Assembly: GCA_003956705.1 (NCBI GenBank) | Contig: QZCP01000277.1 | Coordinates: 2,908-40,031, forward strand | DNA length: 37,124 bases | Direction of reading: 5' to 3' | Origin: Brevipalpus yothersi | Lineage: Eukaryota > Arthropoda > Arachnida > Trombidiformes > Tenuipalpidae | In this document: positions 21,218 to 33,664 of the stretch, piece after piece | How the letters are laid out: each line of letters opens with the position of its first letter | Position numbering within the stretch: position 1 is the stretch's first letter | Made by a program: the position numbers and the translations under genes | The notes under the pieces: model-generated | Databases searched by the model: none | What the model saw: the letters and a program-made list of their open reading frames with translations, nothing else | Told to the model about the DNA's origin: nothing

Positions 21218-23816
21218 TCATGCTGTTCTTGATTGAGACTTGAAGGCTAATGAAGGAGTTGCTTCAGAACTAGCGATAAATGATGATTCTTTAGGGTGGC
21301 CAATTTCTGAGGTTGCTTCCTTACTTGAAGACTTTTTCGGAGCAGTTGAAGAAGATTCTGTATTCGATATACCTCCAGGATCTGATGATGAGCCTGGACA
21401 TTTGCTAGATCCATTTTCTTTGCCTTTTTTGGAAATCCCATAAGCAACACCAATGATGATGATAACCAAACCAATAAAGATGATTGCAAACATAGCCGTG
21501 TTAGAAGGAGAGGAAGGAGGTTCCTCTTCCCTGAGAAGGAAAAGTAGATGAAAATTATTTACGTTAATATCGTACCACACTACTAGCTCTAATATTCTCA
21601 GTGAGCATCATGGGAACTTGATGAACAATCACTGTTGTCTTAAGCCTGGTTTGCTACCTTAGCCTCATTTACATCTTCTATCGAAATTGGTCAACAATGT
21701 TGAATGGGAGGTGGAGAGGAGGCTAAAACAATCTAACCTCACTTCGGTACCCAATTCAAATGCGGGAAAAATTTCTCCAGTGTATGGATGCTCAATTTTC
21801 TCGCCTGCACAATTTTCTGGACATCCCTTAGGCAGAGAGCTACATTTCTGCTTGACAAACGTAAGCCTATTACCACATGAGGTACCGTTTGGTACAAAGG
21901 TTGGATCCTCCTTGAGTATACGATAGGACCCCAGCAGTCCCATATAGCCGCAGGGGTGTTTCTCACTTCCTCTCACATTGGAATAAAGTACAGGACCTAT
22001 CAACAGAATGGAACTGTTGTAAAGAAACGAATTGTGATATAATTTTTCATTCCGAGCTTACCAAAAAAAGCGACCAGCTTCAGATGTATAATGCATGTTC
22101 ATGTATATATTCATACCTGGTTGGGTACAATAAATTTTGCCGCAAAGCATATTCGCTGAATCACATGCAGAATATTTTACATGACCAGTTTTGAGAGTCT
22201 GGAGTGTTGGACCACATCCTCCTGAATCTGTCCCTCCTTCCGTATTCAATTCATAGCACTTATCACCAGCATCGCTACCATTATAGAAAGTCCACTCACA
22301 GACATCACCACGATTGCCACAAACACCATTGTAACAGTAGCCTTTATCATTAGAGGGTCCTTTGCATTCATATCCATTGACCACAACATAATTGGGAGGA
22401 CATTGGCTTGATGATCCATCACACAGTTCAGGAATATCACAAAAATCCTCCGAAGCTCGACACTGTGTACTGTTATCGAAAAACTGGCATCTCAATAAAT
22501 CACAACATGGGCCATTAGAACAAGTGGAATACTCTGTCAGCTTACAATCATCACTACAGCAGTTCTTACATTCCATAGGAACACAATCACACTCTTCACC
22601 ATCTTCAACTAGACCATTGCCACAAGAATGCCTCGAGGTATTGATCATCCTCCTAAAGCATGCGAGATTTTTTCTCATCTCCTCAAATCGGACAATGGAA
22701 CAATAGGCCCAAGCTATGTTTCTAGCTGTTTCTTCTGTTTCCAAAGTCGCATTCATAATCCACGCAATACCTTCTGGAGGCATTCCACATATCCAAGGCT
22801 TGATATGTAGGACACCCAGCCTTAATGCCAGTGTGTAGAGGAGAGATTGTAGCTTTCGAAGCATATTGGACGATGATCTATCCTTGAAAAACCTCACAAA
22901 ATGTGCGGGAACACCAAAACACAATTGGCCTTCTGACAGAGTATTACTATTATCTTCGACTGGAATTGAGGTGACAAAGTATGAATTATCATCAAGAGAG
23001 AGACAATAGTCAGTGAGGGAGCATATTCTTTACATCCTTACCTGGTCCAATCAAGACTAATGCATCACTCTGATCGTCATAGAATAAGCATCCATCATCA
23101 TAAACAAATTTATATATAACTGGAATATCCAAGTTAGGATGCTGAGGCGAAAATTTCATCCAGCCTTTGTACACAATCAACATGTTGAGCTGCCTCATGT
23201 ATTGATTTGCAAGGTTAACATAGTTCTGTAGATAAAAATCAATTGATGGTTCTTCTATTATCTCGAGCATCGATTTGGGCACCACAAACTTGATGGTTAC
23301 ATAGCCAGTCTCATTTCCCAAAAGCTGCCCATATTCTGGAATTGGCTTAATGTATTTGGAACTACCGATAATCTTTGTAACATTCTTATTTGGCTTTTGT
23401 CCTGATGCTTTTGAAAATGTATCATTCAGACTGTCAATTGGTTTATATACCTTGACAATATGTTCCGCTGGTTTACCTTCCTTTTTTGGCGCCAATTCAA
23501 AATAATCACTATCTTCCGTGAACATACCTCGAACCTCATCACCACATTTCACAAACGATGCAACTCGATGATTCAAACTGTCTTCAATTTTGTTCAAGAT
23601 GAAACATTCACATTCTTTAGTTACTGCAAGATGACAGAACGGAGCCAGTCGAAGAGGCAATTTGATAGTTTTATCATTGACAATAATCTTGAGCACCGGC
23701 TTATCCTCACCATTCTCGGTTATCCATTCGAAAGAATCAAGATCACTTATTTCTACAAGAAAAACAATTCCAACAATCAATGATAGAATCGAAATAGAAT
23801 ATTCCATCACCTTCAT
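21218..23816 (-). CDS. gene E: ADAM-like membrane pseudoprotease (subfamily II, divergent)
   Basis: Exons 23816-23042, 22959-22062, 22013-21738 and 21530-21218; introns 82, 48 and 207 bp; 753 residues. Active-site helix reads YTLALRLGVLH (only the last metal-ligand His survives). Disintegrin domain starts SCGNGLVEDGEECDC with RASEDFCDIPE in the loop. The transmembrane helix (MFAIIFIGLVIIIIGVAYGI) and the KKSSSKEATSE tail match F and G. Exon 2 ends in phase 2, unlike the phase 1 of all relatives. The frame is rescued only if exon 3 uses an upstream acceptor (CTTTACAACAG at 22014-22024), giving a 48-bp intron and six extra codons. The acceptor at the homologous place (22.0 kb, 65-bp intron) would throw the frame off. 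If that one is used in reality, E is a pseudogene. Confidence 0.78.
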
Positions 23817-24112
23817 ATTTGCTCAGGAAATCTGCAACTGGATATCAGGATCCATTAACAGAATATCAGTCACCCGGAAAAAAAACCCTAAATATCACTG
23901 AGAACATCTGATACACAGTAGACTTGAACTTTTTAGCAACTTTTGATCAAAGAAACGAGTTGACGATGTTTCATTATTTCATCCCGCGAATCCTGGAAAC
24001 TATTGTTTTTGCTCCTTCATTTGCGTTGATTAGGAAAAATAATGAAAGAAATCGGATTCGAGACGAAATATTCACCAGATACCCATAAGTTGAGGAAACA
24101 ACATTTAAAAAC

Positions 24113-24148
24113 AATATCATCATCCTGGTTTCGAATCTCGAAGATATT
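24113..24148 (-). promoter_or_regulatory. conserved upstream motif of subfamily II
   Basis: AATATCATC, CCTGGTTTCGAATCTCG and GAAGATATT, about 300 bp upstream of gene E. The arms pair imperfectly here but form a 9-bp perfect inverted repeat in the gene F copy. Confidence 0.4.
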
Positions 24149-25234
24149 ATTAACTGGAGGAGAGACAGATACAAGAGACTAATTGTTTCCATACAGCTCT
24201 GGAGCTCAGCTTCCCATGTTTGGATTGTCGTTTCTGGGTTTACCAGAATTGCTAATTGATGCTGGAATAAGTGAGCAAGGTGTAGTTTCCGTGTGATAAC
24301 CTTGATCCGTCCTCGTAATTGCATGGGAATTCTTCCAGATTCCGTTATTCGACTGTAATATTTTACCGAAACTTTATTGGTTGTTTGATCATGATTGAAC
24401 TAAAAAGGCAGTAGAGTCAGATCGATCCAGGTGGAGCATAACGTTATTTCACCGTGGAGAATGAATCAATGATTAAAAGTGGATACCAGCCAATTGGATT
24501 GGTCAGAGAAATGATGAACAGGCTCAGATTCATCTAATCTGAAAGATCGTAATTATTCACTCCATTTCTCAATACAACTCATGAATAGCAGGCCTCAATT
24601 GCATGAGAGATAGGCATTTTGAAACAATTTCTCTACCCTCTCACCGATCAGTATCACAACTTATTAGCCAAATGCTAAAGATTTCGTCTTTTCATGTCTG
24701 ATTGAATTTTTGACAATATTCACTGATCCTCGTGGCGGGAGATCCAGTTGATTTGATTTTCGGAAGCTCAATATCCACTCCAGGCATTCAAATGTGACTC
24801 AATCACGGAGATGGTTTGAAAATTCGAAAATTTGGGCTATTCGGGTTTACTGGAACCCAATTGTGTTTGATATTAATTCAAAGGAAAAAGTAAAGAATAT
24901 TTTACTGCAAATCATTCCATCTATTATTGATGATCATGTCCAAATACATATGTAAACATGTATTATAGTTCGTATTCATGAGTGATATAGTCAGGAAGAG
25001 ATGTAATAATGGAGCCGGAATGCAGGGCACCGACCTTCCTGGCCTCTTCTGAACAAATCCACCAAGAACCACTACAGCCCTGGAAAACTCAACTATAGCG
25101 AAGCCTCTCACAGTTGAGAAAAAGATTCCTCAACTCATCTGGAGGAGGAACCCTGATCAAGAGGAATTCAAGGAAAACAATCAATCCAACAAATCCAGTT
25201 TAAGCATGAATATGTTCACCTATGCTGATTATAA

Positions 25235-27722
25235 TAACAAATGGACCTCAAAAATCTGATTTGAATTGAACAGATATATTCTCTTTCGATCCAACTGAGT
25301 TACAATGTCCAGACGTGAATTCTAGACTTCAAGTGCATGATGATCAAAAATGAACTGACAAATATCATTCAAATCTGATAATAAGAGACAGTTGAAAGCA
25401 GAAAAATATTTGGCCTCAAATTGCGCGGGTATTGAGAGCGTTATTCAAGAATAAGATTCTGAATCATTGTTTGCCAGCATTGTTAGAAAAATATCAGGGT
25501 TGTGATATGAGAGATTGATTTCGAGTTTGTTTTTGAATAGAATCTATCAATCAGTAGCAACTTGAATTGTGAAAGATATTATACACCAAGCCAAAAGCTT
25601 TTTTTGATAATTGCTTAGGATGAAAATGATGAAAACTTTATTCTCCATCTCAATGCTGTTAGTCCTCGTATTGTCTCACGTAGAGATTATTGATCCCGAC
25701 TCGCTTGATTGGATAACTACAGATGGAGAGAAAAGGCCGATCCTCAGAATTGTTGTCAATGGTGAAACAATATTATTACCCCTTCGAGAAGCTCCTTTTT
25801 GTCGTCTTGCTGATGCCAGGGAATGTGAATGTTTTATACTCAGAAAAGGCAATGATTACTCAGAATGGGAGGTTGCTTCGTTTGTGAAATGTGATCATGA
25901 GGTTAGAGGAATTTTCCTCAGCACTAGATATCAGTTCGGAATAGAACCGGAAAGTGGAGGCAAATCAGGACAACACATTATTAAGAAATATAAGCTAGAG
26001 AATGATCCTACTGAGACAAGTGCCAAAGTGCTTTCAGAGGAGAAGCAGGAAGAGGTAACTGCCAAAGATGCTGGTCTGAGTGATGGATTTCTCAAGCCAC
26101 TTTCAGAATACGGAGAGCTTTTCGAAAATGAGACTGGTTACATGACTGTCAAGTTTGTCTTGTCCGAGTTATTTTTCAGGCAAATACCAGAATCAAGAAT
26201 TCATCATACTCTGCAGAACTACATCAACGCTGCTAATGAATACTTGATGGATCTCAATTTGTTGGCAATATATGAAGGCTGGACACAAGTTTTGGAGCCT
26301 GAAACCAACTTGACTATTGATGTCATTCATGCTTTCTATCTTGAGCGGTACGAAAATTATGATGAAGAGAATACCATCAATGCGGTCATTTTACTGGGCG
26401 AAAGTGAGTAGACGCTTTCCTAGGGCACATTAGAAGCATCACATTTCATCACAAAATTCGTGCCCTTGTTGTGTTTTCTTATCTCCAAGTTGATGGGAAG
26501 ATTGTTTGATCCAACTTCAATCTTTTTAGATAAAAATTTGCGTGCTGCAACTTATCATTCCGGTGGTTTCTGCACGGGTCCCAACGGAATTTTCATAGAC
26601 ATTCAGCGCGAATATTCTAATAAAATTGAATTATTGTGGCGCCTTCTTTATGGTCTTGGATTCAATATGGGGCTTCCTACAATCAATAGAACAGTGTGCA
26701 ATCCTGGTAAAGGTCACAGGTGGATAATGGAACCGAATCCCAAGGAGCGAAACGCAAGCATGAAATGGTCCAATTGCAGCAAGGAAACGATGCAAAAAAG
26801 GGTGAAAAAGCATCTTGCATGCTTGAAAAGGAAAATAGAACCCAAAAAGCCACGTTGTGGTAATGGCTGGGTTGATGATGGAGAGGAATGTGATTGCATC
26901 ACAGTAGAGTGCCAAAAATGCTGCATTAACTGTAGGCTAACTTATGGAGCAGAATGCTACAATGGCCCATGTTGCAATAAGTTGACATGTATGTTTGCAG
27001 ATAATGGAACACAATGTCGAGCTGCTGATGACTCTTGTGACATTCCTGAGCTGTGTGATGGCAAATCAAGTGAATGTCCATCTAATTTCGTTGTATCCAA
27101 TGGATATGAATGCCAAGAATTGCCACAAAGATCATACTGTTTCAGAGGAAAGTGTGGCTCTCGTTCAGATGTATGCGGATGGGCATCCCAAAATTGTACT
27201 GTGGCATCAGATGCCTGTTATAAGCTGAACACAAGAGATGGCACAGACTATGGAGGATGTGGGCCAACTTTTCAGAGATATAGAAGAAATATGTCTAACT
27301 ATGCATGTAAAGCACCAGATATGTATTGTGGTAAAATTTTTTGTCATGTTGAAGGAAACTTCACACCGACAGCAGAATCAAAACGTTATTTTTTTGACAG
27401 TAAGCTTTGTTGCTACCAGCTAGGAACAAGTTTTTCATCCAGGATTTTTTCTTCCAGATCTTATTCTGAGGTTACTTGGCGAGAAAGAAGGCCAGGAGCT
27501 GTGTGCCTTCTTAGGGCTTTCTAAATATTATCGTTTTCTTCAAGAAGATCCAACTTTCGTTCCTAATGGATCAGAGTGTGCTCCGGATCATATGTGTGTC
27601 AAGCAGAGATGTACTCCTCTACCTGAAGGATGCCCAAAAAATTGCCCTGGTGAACTGAGAATCCATCCATACACTAAACAAAAGTTTCCCGCACATGAAA
27701 TTGATTCACAACCTAGACCGAG
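25235..27722 (+). repeat. inverted duplication, right arm (gene H exons 1-3 and upstream)
   Basis: Counterpart of 18302-20805. The two arms flank gene E. Confidence 0.75.
25409..25490 (+). promoter_or_regulatory. conserved upstream block of subfamily I
   Basis: Copy upstream of gene H, in plus orientation, with AATTGCGCGGG, TTATTCAAGAATAAG and AGAATCATTG in the expected order. Confidence 0.4.
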
Positions 27723-28078
27723 GTATGAAGAGATAGCAATTCCAGAAGCTGATAGGGACATTTTATAAAGATATTTTTCAACCTTCAAAACTGAATTATC
27801 TCTTCCACAGGAAACCTGGCTCAGCAGCAACTTCTTGGCTCTACTCCGCGGTTGGCTCAGTTTTCATCATAATGGTCTGTGGTTCAATTTATTTCTTTTA
27901 CTCTAATGTCACCAAAATCACATCAGAGAAGAGTTCAATACAAACTTTCCAACCTTCTCCTTCACGAGAAACTGATTCTCGCTCACTCAGTACGCTAATT
28001 AGATCTGCATTCGCGAGAAAACTTAGCGAGGAAACCTCTACAGTCAAAGATACGCAAAAAATTTCGACGACTGTGTAA
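25620..28078 (+). CDS. gene H: ADAM-like membrane pseudoprotease (subfamily I, inverted)
   Basis: Exons 25620-26403, 26530-27399, 27458-27722 and 27811-28078; introns 126, 58 and 88 bp; 728 residues. Start is ATG at 25620 (MKMMKTLFSI). Residues 1-20 signal peptide; about 21-165 pro-domain-like; about 170-365 metalloprotease-like, with YGLGF at 302-306 for HExxH and Thr312 at the third ligand; Met-turn IM at 327-328; disintegrin about 370-465 (RAADDSCDIPE 425-435); Cys-rich about 466-640 with the hypervariable segment about 537-583; transmembrane 649-670; tail 671-728. The exon-3 start is a recombined version (NLILRLLGEKEGQELC). The tail differs strongly from A-D and ends DTQKISTTV. An odd extra Cys sits at 484. 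It is the only gene on this strand and the best-supported model. Confidence 0.9.
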
Positions 28079-28902
28079 AAACAAGAGTTTTTGTCAGATT
28101 TTGTTGGTTTGGTTTTTCCTACGCTAACAATATATTTTACCTCCTCATATTATAGTAAAATCTTATTTGTTCATGTCTGTGGCTGTTCGTAAAATTTAAG
28201 CACCAATGTGGAGAATAGACTACTCTGATGCACTTCAATGATCACACCTACTCTTCCGCTGAATGATTTGGCCTTTCAAACCTACATTTTCATTATCTAT
28301 ATTCTATTTGGGCTTTTTTTCATCGCTTTGTCAATCTTCTTTCGTGCATGCAATTTTATGCCTTTATATTGTATCGCATCCATTTTTTTTCATGTAAATC
28401 CTTCCATAGTGAGAAATCCAGCAATGAAAAAAATCGATTAATTCCAATAATGAATCCCTCCATCCTGAACCATCTCGTCTTTCCAGGTCGAGAGGAGTAT
28501 TCCATGCACATCGCTCTTTTATAAGAGTCAAATCCAGTCGCAGTATGCCCAATAATGCCTTCTTTTTTTTTCAGAAATCTGGAACGTGCCGAGCTCGTTT
28601 TTCGCAGCAATTCATAATTAACTTTCTCATGTGTGCTACTTTTCGAGTTTGAATTTCATTTGCAGTGGATAGTTAAAGATGACCACTTCCGAAAATTTTT
28701 TTGCACCGCATGCATAATGCTTTCAATTCTAGGGGAAATAAGCCCTCAAATTAACTCGAGAATTTGGTTCTGAGATATCAGTCTCATGCTCCATGTTTTG
28801 AAAAGATTAATACTGGTAGAACAAACTACAAGTTACATCCAACCTAAGCTGGGTGGAAAACTCGTCCAGGTTTCCTCATATTAGCTTTCTCTATTCTTGT
28901 AG
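28079..28902. other. downstream region of gene H
   Basis: No gene or canonical AATAAA close to the stop was found. AT-rich sequence without resemblance to the flanks of the minus-strand genes that I can see. Confidence 0.4.
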
Positions 28903-29060
28903 ATGATGCACTCGATTCAGGAATCGAGAATCGTTCATATGCCTATATTGGACTTGATTCATCCTATCGTCCTCTTCAAGATGATCAAAGATTCGTCCCA
29001 AATGCATCCTCATGTATGAAGTATTCATCATGTAATTTTTCCCTCAGACAAAACTATCAC
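28903..29060 (+). pseudogene. lone exon-3 relic of a subfamily II gene
   Basis: After an acceptor-like CTATTCTTGTAG the plus strand reads, in the family's phase 1, IENRSYAYIGLDSSYRPLQDD and RFVPNASSC. This aligns with IKNKSFAFMLLDTNFRGLRED and TFVQNGSAC of genes F and G. It breaks off after the first cysteines, and no neighbouring exons are found. It is the remains of another inverted family member. Confidence 0.65.
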
Positions 29061-29680
29061 GGTAATATAATCATCCTGGTTTCGAATTTCGATGATAATC
29101 TCCAGAAGAGGTGAATATTGGGACTTATCGTTGTCATGTCGATTTGAGAAGCTGACCGATTTGATCCATCTTCTTTAGATTCTTCTAAAAGAAGCTAAGA
29201 GACAAGGGCAATCGGAATTGAACATGGAGCAGTTTCCCGTGATACAACAAATTGATAAGTTCCTAAACTTATATTACCTGTACTAATTTAGTGCTCAACT
29301 TCCTGAGTTTGTTTTCGCACGAGCTTCTCCTTTATTCTGTTGTTTACATCCCTCTCTTCTAAATTATCATGTATGGTAGTTACTTGTTCTTAGTTTTTTC
29401 ATTTTTTCCAGATCTAGATTCCAGAAAACCAACCAAATATGGCAGAATTGAGCGAATAGAAGTACCACGATCAGGATTCATGTCTCTCTTGGATATACGC
29501 TCCTCCAGACTTGTCTCTATATTATATCATTAAATCATATCTCTATAAGTCTTGATAATTATGTTCAATTATTATAGTTATGATCTTCATATTGATGAGT
29601 GATTTTGCTTTACAACAGTCTTTCTTCCGGAAAGTTCCAATCGACCGCTGAGCATTCTATCACTCTCTATTAGTTGGTGA
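29061..29680 (-). other. downstream flank of gene F
   Basis: Matches 32670-33180 plus 33665-33815 (downstream of G) and the window end from 36770. No gene seen; this is the repeated spacer of the subfamily II array. No AATAAA close to the gene F stop was found. Confidence 0.5.
29064..29099. promoter_or_regulatory. orphan copy of the subfamily II upstream motif
   Basis: AATATAATCATCCTGG, TTTCGAATTTCG and ATGATAATC. No family gene starts to its left on the minus strand; only the exon-3 relic adjoins it. Confidence 0.3.
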
Positions 29681-32360
29681 TCATGTTATTTTCGATTGAG
29701 ACTCGGAGCTTACTGGAGGGAGTGCCTTAGAACTAGCGATAAATGATGATTCCTCGGGGAGACCAATTTCTGAGGTTGCTTCCTTACTTGAAGACTTTTT
29801 CGGACCGAATGAAGAAGATTTTGTAACATTTGTGATTGATATACCTCCAGAGGATGATGAGCCTGAAATTCCACTTAATTTATTTCCTTCGCCTTTGGTC
29901 AAAATCGCAAAACCAACACTAATGATGAGGATAACCAAAACAATAATCATCATCACATACATATCCAAGTTAGAATCAGGTTCCTCCTTACTGAGAAGGA
30001 AAAGGAGAAGAACATTATTTATGTTAATATCAGGAATTCTATTGAAAAAGATCTACATTCTTTCAGAACGTGTTGAGATAAAATTGATGAGCCGCATCAA
30101 TTGGGGAAAAAAATGTTCATTCATTTCGGTTAAAATGAGCGTAATCGAATTTAGCTGGAATCTCTGGCAGAGCTACTCAAAAGCCCTGTTTGGTGGAGAG
30201 TGAAGCTTATCGAGTGGAGGGAACGTATATTTTTGCATGAATATCGTAGATATTGAAATGGGCCATAAACTTATGAAAGTTTTAATCTTACTTGTTATCA
30301 GGAGTCTTCAGAAGGTTTGCCGGGAAAACTTCACCAGTATATGGATGCTTAATTTTCTTTCCGGGACAATTTTCTGGACATCCTTGAGGTAGAGAGGTAC
30401 ATTTCTGACTAACACACATCAACTTATCACCGCATGCAGATCCATTCTGGACGAAAGTTGGATCCTCTCGAAGACCACGAAAATTGGTGTCAAGTAGCAT
30501 GAAAGCAAATGACTTATTCTTGATCTCTGCATATAATGTTTGACCTGAAGGTTAGATGTTAGGATAAAATAGAGATGATTTTTCGATATTTTTTCACTTA
30601 GAACTTACCATCTGTGAAAAAATAATCGGCTAGGAAGGCATATCTCATTTCATTCTGTCCTTTGATCCCTGGTTGAGTACAATAAATTTTTCCACACAGC
30701 TTATCTGCAGATTCACATGCAGCATAGGATGGGGAGCCAGATCTTCTGCTCAAAAAGGTTGGACCACATCCTCCTGAATCTGTATTCCCTATCATATTGA
30801 AATCATAGCTCTTACTTTCAGCATTGCTACCATCCTCGAATAACCATCCACATACATCATCACGACTACCGCACATACCATTGAAACAATATCCTTTCTC
30901 ACCAGAAAACCCTTTACACTCATAACCATCAGCGACAACATAATTTAGAGGACATTGGCTTGAACTCCCATTACATACTTCAGGGATGTCACAAAAATCA
31001 TCAGAAGCTCGACATTGAGTTTTATCATCAAAAAATTGACACTTTGAAATATCACAACATGGACCATTGGAACAAACAGACTTATCCGTTAGTTTGCAGT
31101 CCTCATTACAACAGCTCCTACATGCATCCGCAACACAATCACATTCTTCTCCATCTTCAACTAGACCATTGCCACAAGATGTTCTGCTTGATTGGATATC
31201 TTTCCTCAGACATGCAAGTGATGCTCTTAACCCTTCGAGAGAATCGATACTACATTTAGCGAATACCAAAGTTCCATCTCGACCAGTGAAGCCCTCCATT
31301 ATAGAGATAACACCTTCTGGAGGATTACCACAGACCGTTTCAAGGTGAGGAGAGACACCCAATTGTCTTGCAAGAACGTAGCAAAGCATTTGTACCTCTA
31401 TTTTTCTATTTCTTGCTGTTCGCTCGACGAGATATTGTACAAATTCGAAGGGTAGACCAAAACACCCTGAATCTCTGTTGTGCATCTCTGCTGGTGCCCT
31501 ACCTGGTGGGAGAGACGATCAGATCAATGTATTAGGACAGTGATTATCAGTTGATTTAGTGGGAATTATGAGAAAATTCCGTAATTCTTACCTGGACTAA
31601 ACAGAACCAATGAAATTATGAAAGGATCCTTGTCATAGACTTCGGATCGTCCACCTTTAATGAATGTTCCAATATTCACATCAGTCAAGTTAGCCTCTTC
31701 AGCTTCAGCTTCTATCCAGCCAAGGTAAACGATTAAAACATTCAGTTGATACATGTATTGATTAGCTTCGTTGACATAATTCTGCAGAAACACATCGATA
31801 TCTGGCTCAAATCCGAGCATCCATTGGTTTACGATAAATTTCACCGTTATGTAGCCAGTCTCATTTCCGAGAATCTCACCATATTCTGGGAGGGGTCTGA
31901 TGTATTTGGAACTGGTAAATTCTTTCTTGGGGCCTTCTTTTTCCTCTTTATTGGGAACTTTCAGAAGTGCCTTAGTGGAAGTGTTTCCTGGCTTATGAAT
32001 TTTCACTATATGTTGTCCTGATTCACCTTCCTCTTTCGGTGCTATTTCGAAATAATCACTGCTGTTCATGAAGCTGCCTTGAACTTTATCACCACACTTC
32101 ACAAATGAGGCAACATTCCATGGTGATTTATCCTTACTTTTCTTCAAGATGAAACAATTACACTTTTTGGTTTCTGCGGGATGACAGAAAGGGGCTTCTT
32201 TGAGAGGTATTTTGATGTTCTCACCCTGGACAACCGTGCTGAGAATCGGTTTCTTCTCTCCATCTTTGGTTGACCATTCAAAAGAATCAAGATCACTTAT
32301 TTTCTCTGGAGAAATAATTCGAATAACTGATAGCAGAATTAAAAAATAATACACCACCAT
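29681..32360 (-). CDS. gene F: ADAM-like membrane pseudoprotease (subfamily II)
   Basis: Exons 32360-31592, 31502-30609, 30544-30292 and 29990-29681; introns 89, 64 and 301 bp, phases 1, 1, 2; 741 residues. Signal peptide MVVYYFLILLSVIRIIS. The active-site helix reads YVLARQLGVSPH, with none of the three His ligands or the Glu in place. Disintegrin domain starts SCGNGLVEDGEECDC, loop RASDDFCDIPE. Cys-rich domain contains a Cys-to-Ser change in ESKSYDF (C in E and in subfamily I), shared with G. Exon 3 starts GQTLYAEIKNKSFAFMLL. Transmembrane helix MYVMMIIVLVILIISVGFAI; the tail shares KKSSSKEATSEIGLPEESSF with E and G. Gene order and spacing show it is a tandem copy of G. Confidence 0.88.
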
Positions 32361-32663
32361 TCTTATTTTTGCTCAATCAATCCACTCTTGGCTTTGGATC
32401 CATTACAGAATATCACCCTTAGAAAAACATCCAAAATATACCTGAACTCACATCTACCAGTCAATGTGACTTGCACTTGATAGCAACTTATCACTAATGA
32501 AATGGGTTCCATATGACATTCTTTTTATCAAACGAGTTTGCGAATCCTGAAAAAGTAGTTTTTATTGTCGTTGGATGGGTAGAACAGTAAACAAAACATT
32601 GGATTCGAGACGAAATATTCAGCAGAAACTCAAAAGCTCAGGGAATAATATCTAGCCAAGAGC

Positions 32664-32699
32664 AATATCATCATCCTGGTTCCGAATCTCGATGATATT
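32664..32699 (-). promoter_or_regulatory. conserved upstream motif of subfamily II
   Basis: AATATCATC (32664-32672) and GATGATATT (32691-32699) form a perfect 9-bp inverted repeat around CCTGGTTCCGAATC, about 310 bp upstream of the gene F start. Confidence 0.4.
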
Positions 32700-32941
32700 A
32701 TCTAGAAGAGATGGATACTGGAACTTATCGTTATAATGCCGATGGGAAGCTGACCGATTCTAGATTCTTGTAAAATTAGCTGACAGACACTTTCAAGTGA
32801 ACAAGGAGGAGTTCCCTGTGATAAAGTAAATCGATAAGCTCCTAAACTTATACTACCTGTACTAAGTTGGTGCTTAATTTCCTGAGTTTGTTTTCGCACG
32901 CTTTTTTCCCCTTTATTCTGTTATTTACACCTCTCTCCCCC

Positions 32942-32944
<3 letters not shown>

Positions 32945-33006
<62 letters not shown>
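32945..33006. repeat. (TC)n microsatellite
   Basis: About 30 TC units in the spacer between F and G. The same place after F (near 29340) has almost none and the window end has a long tract. Confidence 0.95.
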
Positions 33007-33009
<3 letters not shown>

Positions 33010-33173
33010 AAATCATCATGTATGATCGTTACCTATCTTCAGTTCACTCATTTTTCGAGATCTTCCAGCTTCCAGAGAACCAACCAAACATGGCAGAATT
33101 GAAAGAGTAGAAGTATCACGATCATTTCTCTCTTGAATATATGCTCCCTAAGACTTGTCTCTCCATTATATTA

Positions 33174-33664
33174 CTTACAGGCAGCAAGGACGGTCAGGTC
33201 TTTCAAATGAGAATGGAATCCGTTCAGAAGGAAAAAGATGAGCATCAAGTGAATATGAATTTTCCACCAATTCAATCGTCAATAGGTATTTTTTGAATAG
33301 TGAGATGAGCGTAACCCAACATAGACACAATGTATTACATTTGTAGTAGTTAGTAGTGGTTAGCATTAGTAATTAGCACAGCAATGTTTAGCAATAGCAC
33401 GTGAAGTACGTTCGACGAAATGGGAAACTCCATTAGATACTCTTGCATAATCGCGAGGCATTTTCACTGCCCATGCATGAGAGCTTATATATGCACTCTG
33501 ATCTCTATTCTCAAAAGAAATGACTCCAATCTCATTTGCAAAACTTCTATTTATGCTGTTCACCTATGCCCTTCACCCTCTTCCAGACCTTGTGAATCTT
33601 ATCAGAAAAGAGAGAAATCCAAACTCATTTGAAAAATTCACAATTTTTAAGTGAAATTCACTGT
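33174..33664. mobile_element. 491-bp insertion flanked by ATTATATTA direct repeats
   Basis: ATTATATTA at 33165-33173 and again at 33665-33673 flank a segment that is absent from the matching flank of gene F (near 29520). It has no clear terminal inverted repeats or poly(A) tail. On the minus strand it has a 65-codon open frame and a TATA-like TATATAAG. I do not recognise it. Confidence 0.5.

Larger units (their letters stand above)
23817..25619. other. intergenic region between divergent genes E and H
   Basis: Both genes start here and point away from each other. About 23820-24350 resembles the upstream regions of F and G. About 25040-25619 matches the upstream regions of D and C in reverse. 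I see nothing recognisable between about 24350 and 25030. Confidence 0.5.

Noticed and set aside
24325..25030. Possible gene or element between the E and H promoters
   Set aside because: I found no coherent coding sequence, repeat or RNA gene; only unstructured AT-rich DNA.
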